Source: an uncultured Eubacteriales bacterium (GTDB lineage: Bacteria > Bacillota > Clostridia > Oscillospirales > CAG-272). Taken from it: a DNA stretch of 64,000 bases. Below, piece by piece: positions 62,307-64,000 of this stretch. The notes under the pieces were generated by a model. That model did not search any database and was not told the origin of the DNA. It worked only from the letters and a program-made list of their open reading frames with translations. The translations under genes and the position numbers were made by a program. Positions within the stretch are counted from its first letter, which is position 1. Each line of letters begins with the position of its first letter. Where the stretch lies: assembly GCA_934446365.1 (NCBI GenBank), contig CAKSDZ010000002.1, forward strand, positions 1 through 64,000. The letters run 5' to 3'.

Positions 62307-63986
62307 ATGAAAAATCATTATCAACTTCTGAAAGAACATTTCTTTCAGAACCTCGAATCCACCTTAAAAGCTTATGAAGCCCGCATGAATCCGGAGACCT
62401 CCGCCCTTGAAAAATCTGCACTTCTCGGGCTTGACGATCCCGGTTATTACGGCTGCTTTTATCCATGGTTCGTTCTCGGCTATTATATGCCCGATTCTCC
62501 TCGCTATCATGACAAAAAGCTTCTTGAATATGCGCTCGCGGCACTTGAAAAATATGAAACCTATATTCATGAAGACGGCTCGGTCGACCTTATCGAGACA
62601 AACTTTCATGATCCGGCGCAAACCGGCTTTCACGTCAAAGCTTATTTCGGTGTGACGGAAATTCTTGTGAAGTTCTCAGAGCATACCGAGCTCGAAGAGA
62701 AGCTATTGGAAATCACCGTCAGAATCCTTTCCAAAATGGGCGAGGCGATGTCGACACTCGGCTTCCATACGCCGAATCATCGTTGGGTCATCAGCGCTTC
62801 CCTTTCGATTGCGTATAGATACACACATAATCCGAAATTTCTTGAAACGATCAATCGTTTCCTGATGGAGGGCATCGACTGCGACGAGAACGGCGAATAT
62901 ACCGAACGCTCGACCGGCTCCTATAACAACATCTGCAACCATTCTTTCTTTCTTCTCGCATATTTTCTGAACGACCCATCCTTTTTGGAGTATCCGAGAC
63001 GCAACCTGAACCTGATGTACAGCTTCACGGAGCCGGATTTGACCGTCAATACGCTGAATTCCACAAGATGGGATCAGGGCGGCCAGTACAGCATCGCTCC
63101 TTACTATACCTTTTATCTGATTCTCGCACTTTGGGATAAAAATCCCGAATTTGCCTACATGGCGGACACCATTACCGAAAAATTAGATTTGCCGTCGGCA
63201 CTCAGCATTTATCAATGCGATATTCTTTCATTTTTCATGCTTTTCCCCGAAATGAATGAAAGACAGAGCGCACTTGAACCCAAAGCTCCCGCGAAGGATC
63301 AAGCCAAATTCCTTCCTAACAGCAACATCGCCAGAATCTACAAGCCTGAAAATGATCTCGTCATCACGCTTCTCGGAACAAGACATCCCGTATTCATGCA
63401 GCTCAACTACGGTTCCAGCATTATTCAAGTCCGTTATGCGGGTTCTTTCTTCGGCGACCCACATTCCCAGTTCCGGGCAAGAGAAATCGAACCGACGGAA
63501 GACGGCTTCCGGCTCATCTGCGACGAATCTGCCGGCTACCGTTCTCAACTGGAAGAAAAACCGGAAACCTCGGAGTGGCGCCATATGGACCACTCCAAGC
63601 GCAAAATCATAAACATTCAGCATTTCCACACCGAAATCACCGTCCATATCAAAGATGACGGCGCCGTGCTCGATATCGAAACCTCCGGCTGTGAAAGAAT
63701 CCCGACCAAGCTCGAATTTGTCATGATGCCCGGCGGTAAGCTCGATACGCCGACCTTTGCGACCTATCCCAAAGCGGGCGATTATCTTTTCATCAAAGAG
63801 GGCAGCGCGCGTTACTTCTTAGACGGCCGCCGGTATATTGAAATCGACGGAGGCTTTTTCGCGCACACCTATGCGGAACACATGCGCGGCGCATTCCCGG
63901 CCGATGAGAAGAAAGTCACGCTCGCCATGACGGCAACGACACCGCAGCGTTCCACCGTGGAAATCCATGCGAAAAAAATCTATTGA
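62307..63986 (+). CDS. Putative alpha/alpha-toroid polysaccharide lyase-like protein
   Basis: 559 residues from ATG 62307 (MKNHYQLLKE), with CAGGAG about 13 bases upstream; an earlier in-frame ATG at 62280 lacks a site. The first 330 residues are helical with aromatic-rich blocks (GCFYPWFVLGYY, FHTPNHRWVISASLSIAYRY, STGSYNNICNHSFFLLAYFL), compatible with the alpha/alpha barrel of heparinase-type or other polysaccharide lyases. The last 230 are beta-rich. There is no signal peptide, so it would act on oligosaccharides inside the cell. Linked in theme to uxaC and eda (uronates) but 35 kb away. Family not certain. Confidence 0.6.
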   Translation: MKNHYQLLKEHFFQNLESTLKAYEARMNPETSALEKSALLGLDDPGYYGCFYPWFVLGYYMPDSPRYHDKKLLEYALAALEKYETYIHEDGSVDLIETNFHDPAQTGFHVKAYFGVTEILVKFSEHTELEEKLLEITVRILSKMGEAMSTLGFHTPNHRWVISASLSIAYRYTHNPKFLETINRFLMEGIDCDENGEYTERSTGSYNNICNHSFFLLAYFLNDPSFLEYPRRNLNLMYSFTEPDLTVNTLNSTRWDQGGQYSIAPYYTFYLILALWDKNPEFAYMADTITEKLDLPSALSIYQCDILSFFMLFPEMNERQSALEPKAPAKDQAKFLPNSNIARIYKPENDLVITLLGTRHPVFMQLNYGSSIIQVRYAGSFFGDPHSQFRAREIEPTEDGFRLICDESAGYRSQLEEKPETSEWRHMDHSKRKIINIQHFHTEITVHIKDDGAVLDIETSGCERIPTKLEFVMMPGGKLDTPTFATYPKAGDYLFIKEGSARYFLDGRRYIEIDGGFFAHTYAEHMRGAFPADEKKVTLAMTATTPQRSTVEIHAKKIY

Positions 63987-64000
63987 TTTATCTTGAAATT

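Overview
The window reads as chromosomal DNA of an anaerobic, Gram-positive, spore-forming member of the Clostridia. Evidence: a three-subunit NAD(P)-linked [FeFe]-hydrogenase operon, a SleB-type cortex hydrolase, a SpoIID-like protein, DnaD/DnaI-type primosome loading genes, ClpC, a MazF/NdoA-type toxin, TTG/GTG starts with strong GGAGG ribosome sites, and sigma-A promoters with T-tailed terminators. No species can be named from the sequence alone. Housekeeping genes have balanced to GC-rich codon use, whereas the Rhs tips and their partner genes at the left end are clearly AT-rich.

Layout. 1-8170: an array of Rhs/YD-repeat C-terminal cassettes, all on the + strand. Each repeats the order terminator, promoter-bearing leader, conserved RHS C-terminal core ending DPFGL, variable toxin-like tip, small membrane or membrane-anchored partner (candidate immunity). 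Four tip/partner pairs are present, one of them on a long RHS fragment, plus a fifth broken copy. 8.7-12.0 kb: secreted ComEC-like metallo-beta-lactamase-fold protein, SGNH hydrolase, membrane-anchored RCC1 propeller. 12.0-18.3 kb: SleB-like hydrolase, uridine-kinase-like P-loop protein, tRNA-Leu(CAA), clpC, yifB/comM. 18.7-24.5 kb (minus): GNAT enzyme, dnaI-like and dnaD-like genes with a DnaA-box cluster upstream, then mrp, LMW phosphatase, rimI and tsaD. 24.6-28.1 kb: uxaC, a DUF5694-like protein, and a KDPG aldolase with a C-terminal VOC-like domain. 28.5-32.7 kb: hydrogenase hydCBA. 32.8-40.7 kb (minus): type IV pilus operon with three prepilin-type genes, pilM-like, pilD, pilC, pilB and pilT. 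40.8-44.1 kb (minus): glycosyltransferase, lipoprotein, P-loop ATPase. 44.3-54.1 kb (plus): rpsU, rimM, trmD, murJ, O-antigen-ligase-like gene, two DUF4330 genes, an HPr-like protein lacking His15, uvrC, rsmD, coaD. 54.4-56.8 kb (minus): three-gene set of peptidoglycan-binding and SpoIID-like proteins. 57.0-64.0 kb: PHP-domain protein, lipoprotein plus pcp (minus), enolase, lone MazF-type toxin, and a large putative polysaccharide-lyase-like protein.

How it fits together. The most notable system is the Rhs cassette array. Two tips share a glycine-zipper region followed by amphipathic W-rich repeats, and their partners are multi-pass membrane proteins, which suggests pore-forming polymorphic toxins with membrane immunity. 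The orphan cassettes have no usable start or RBS for the RHS frame, yet each retains an extended -10 promoter (TTGCAA, 17 bp, TGC-TATACT) that is also present inside the longer RHS core. This would let cells transcribe the immunity genes of silent toxins while the shared core supplies homology for swapping tips into an expressed rhs gene. That functional reading is inference; the sequence arrangement is directly visible.
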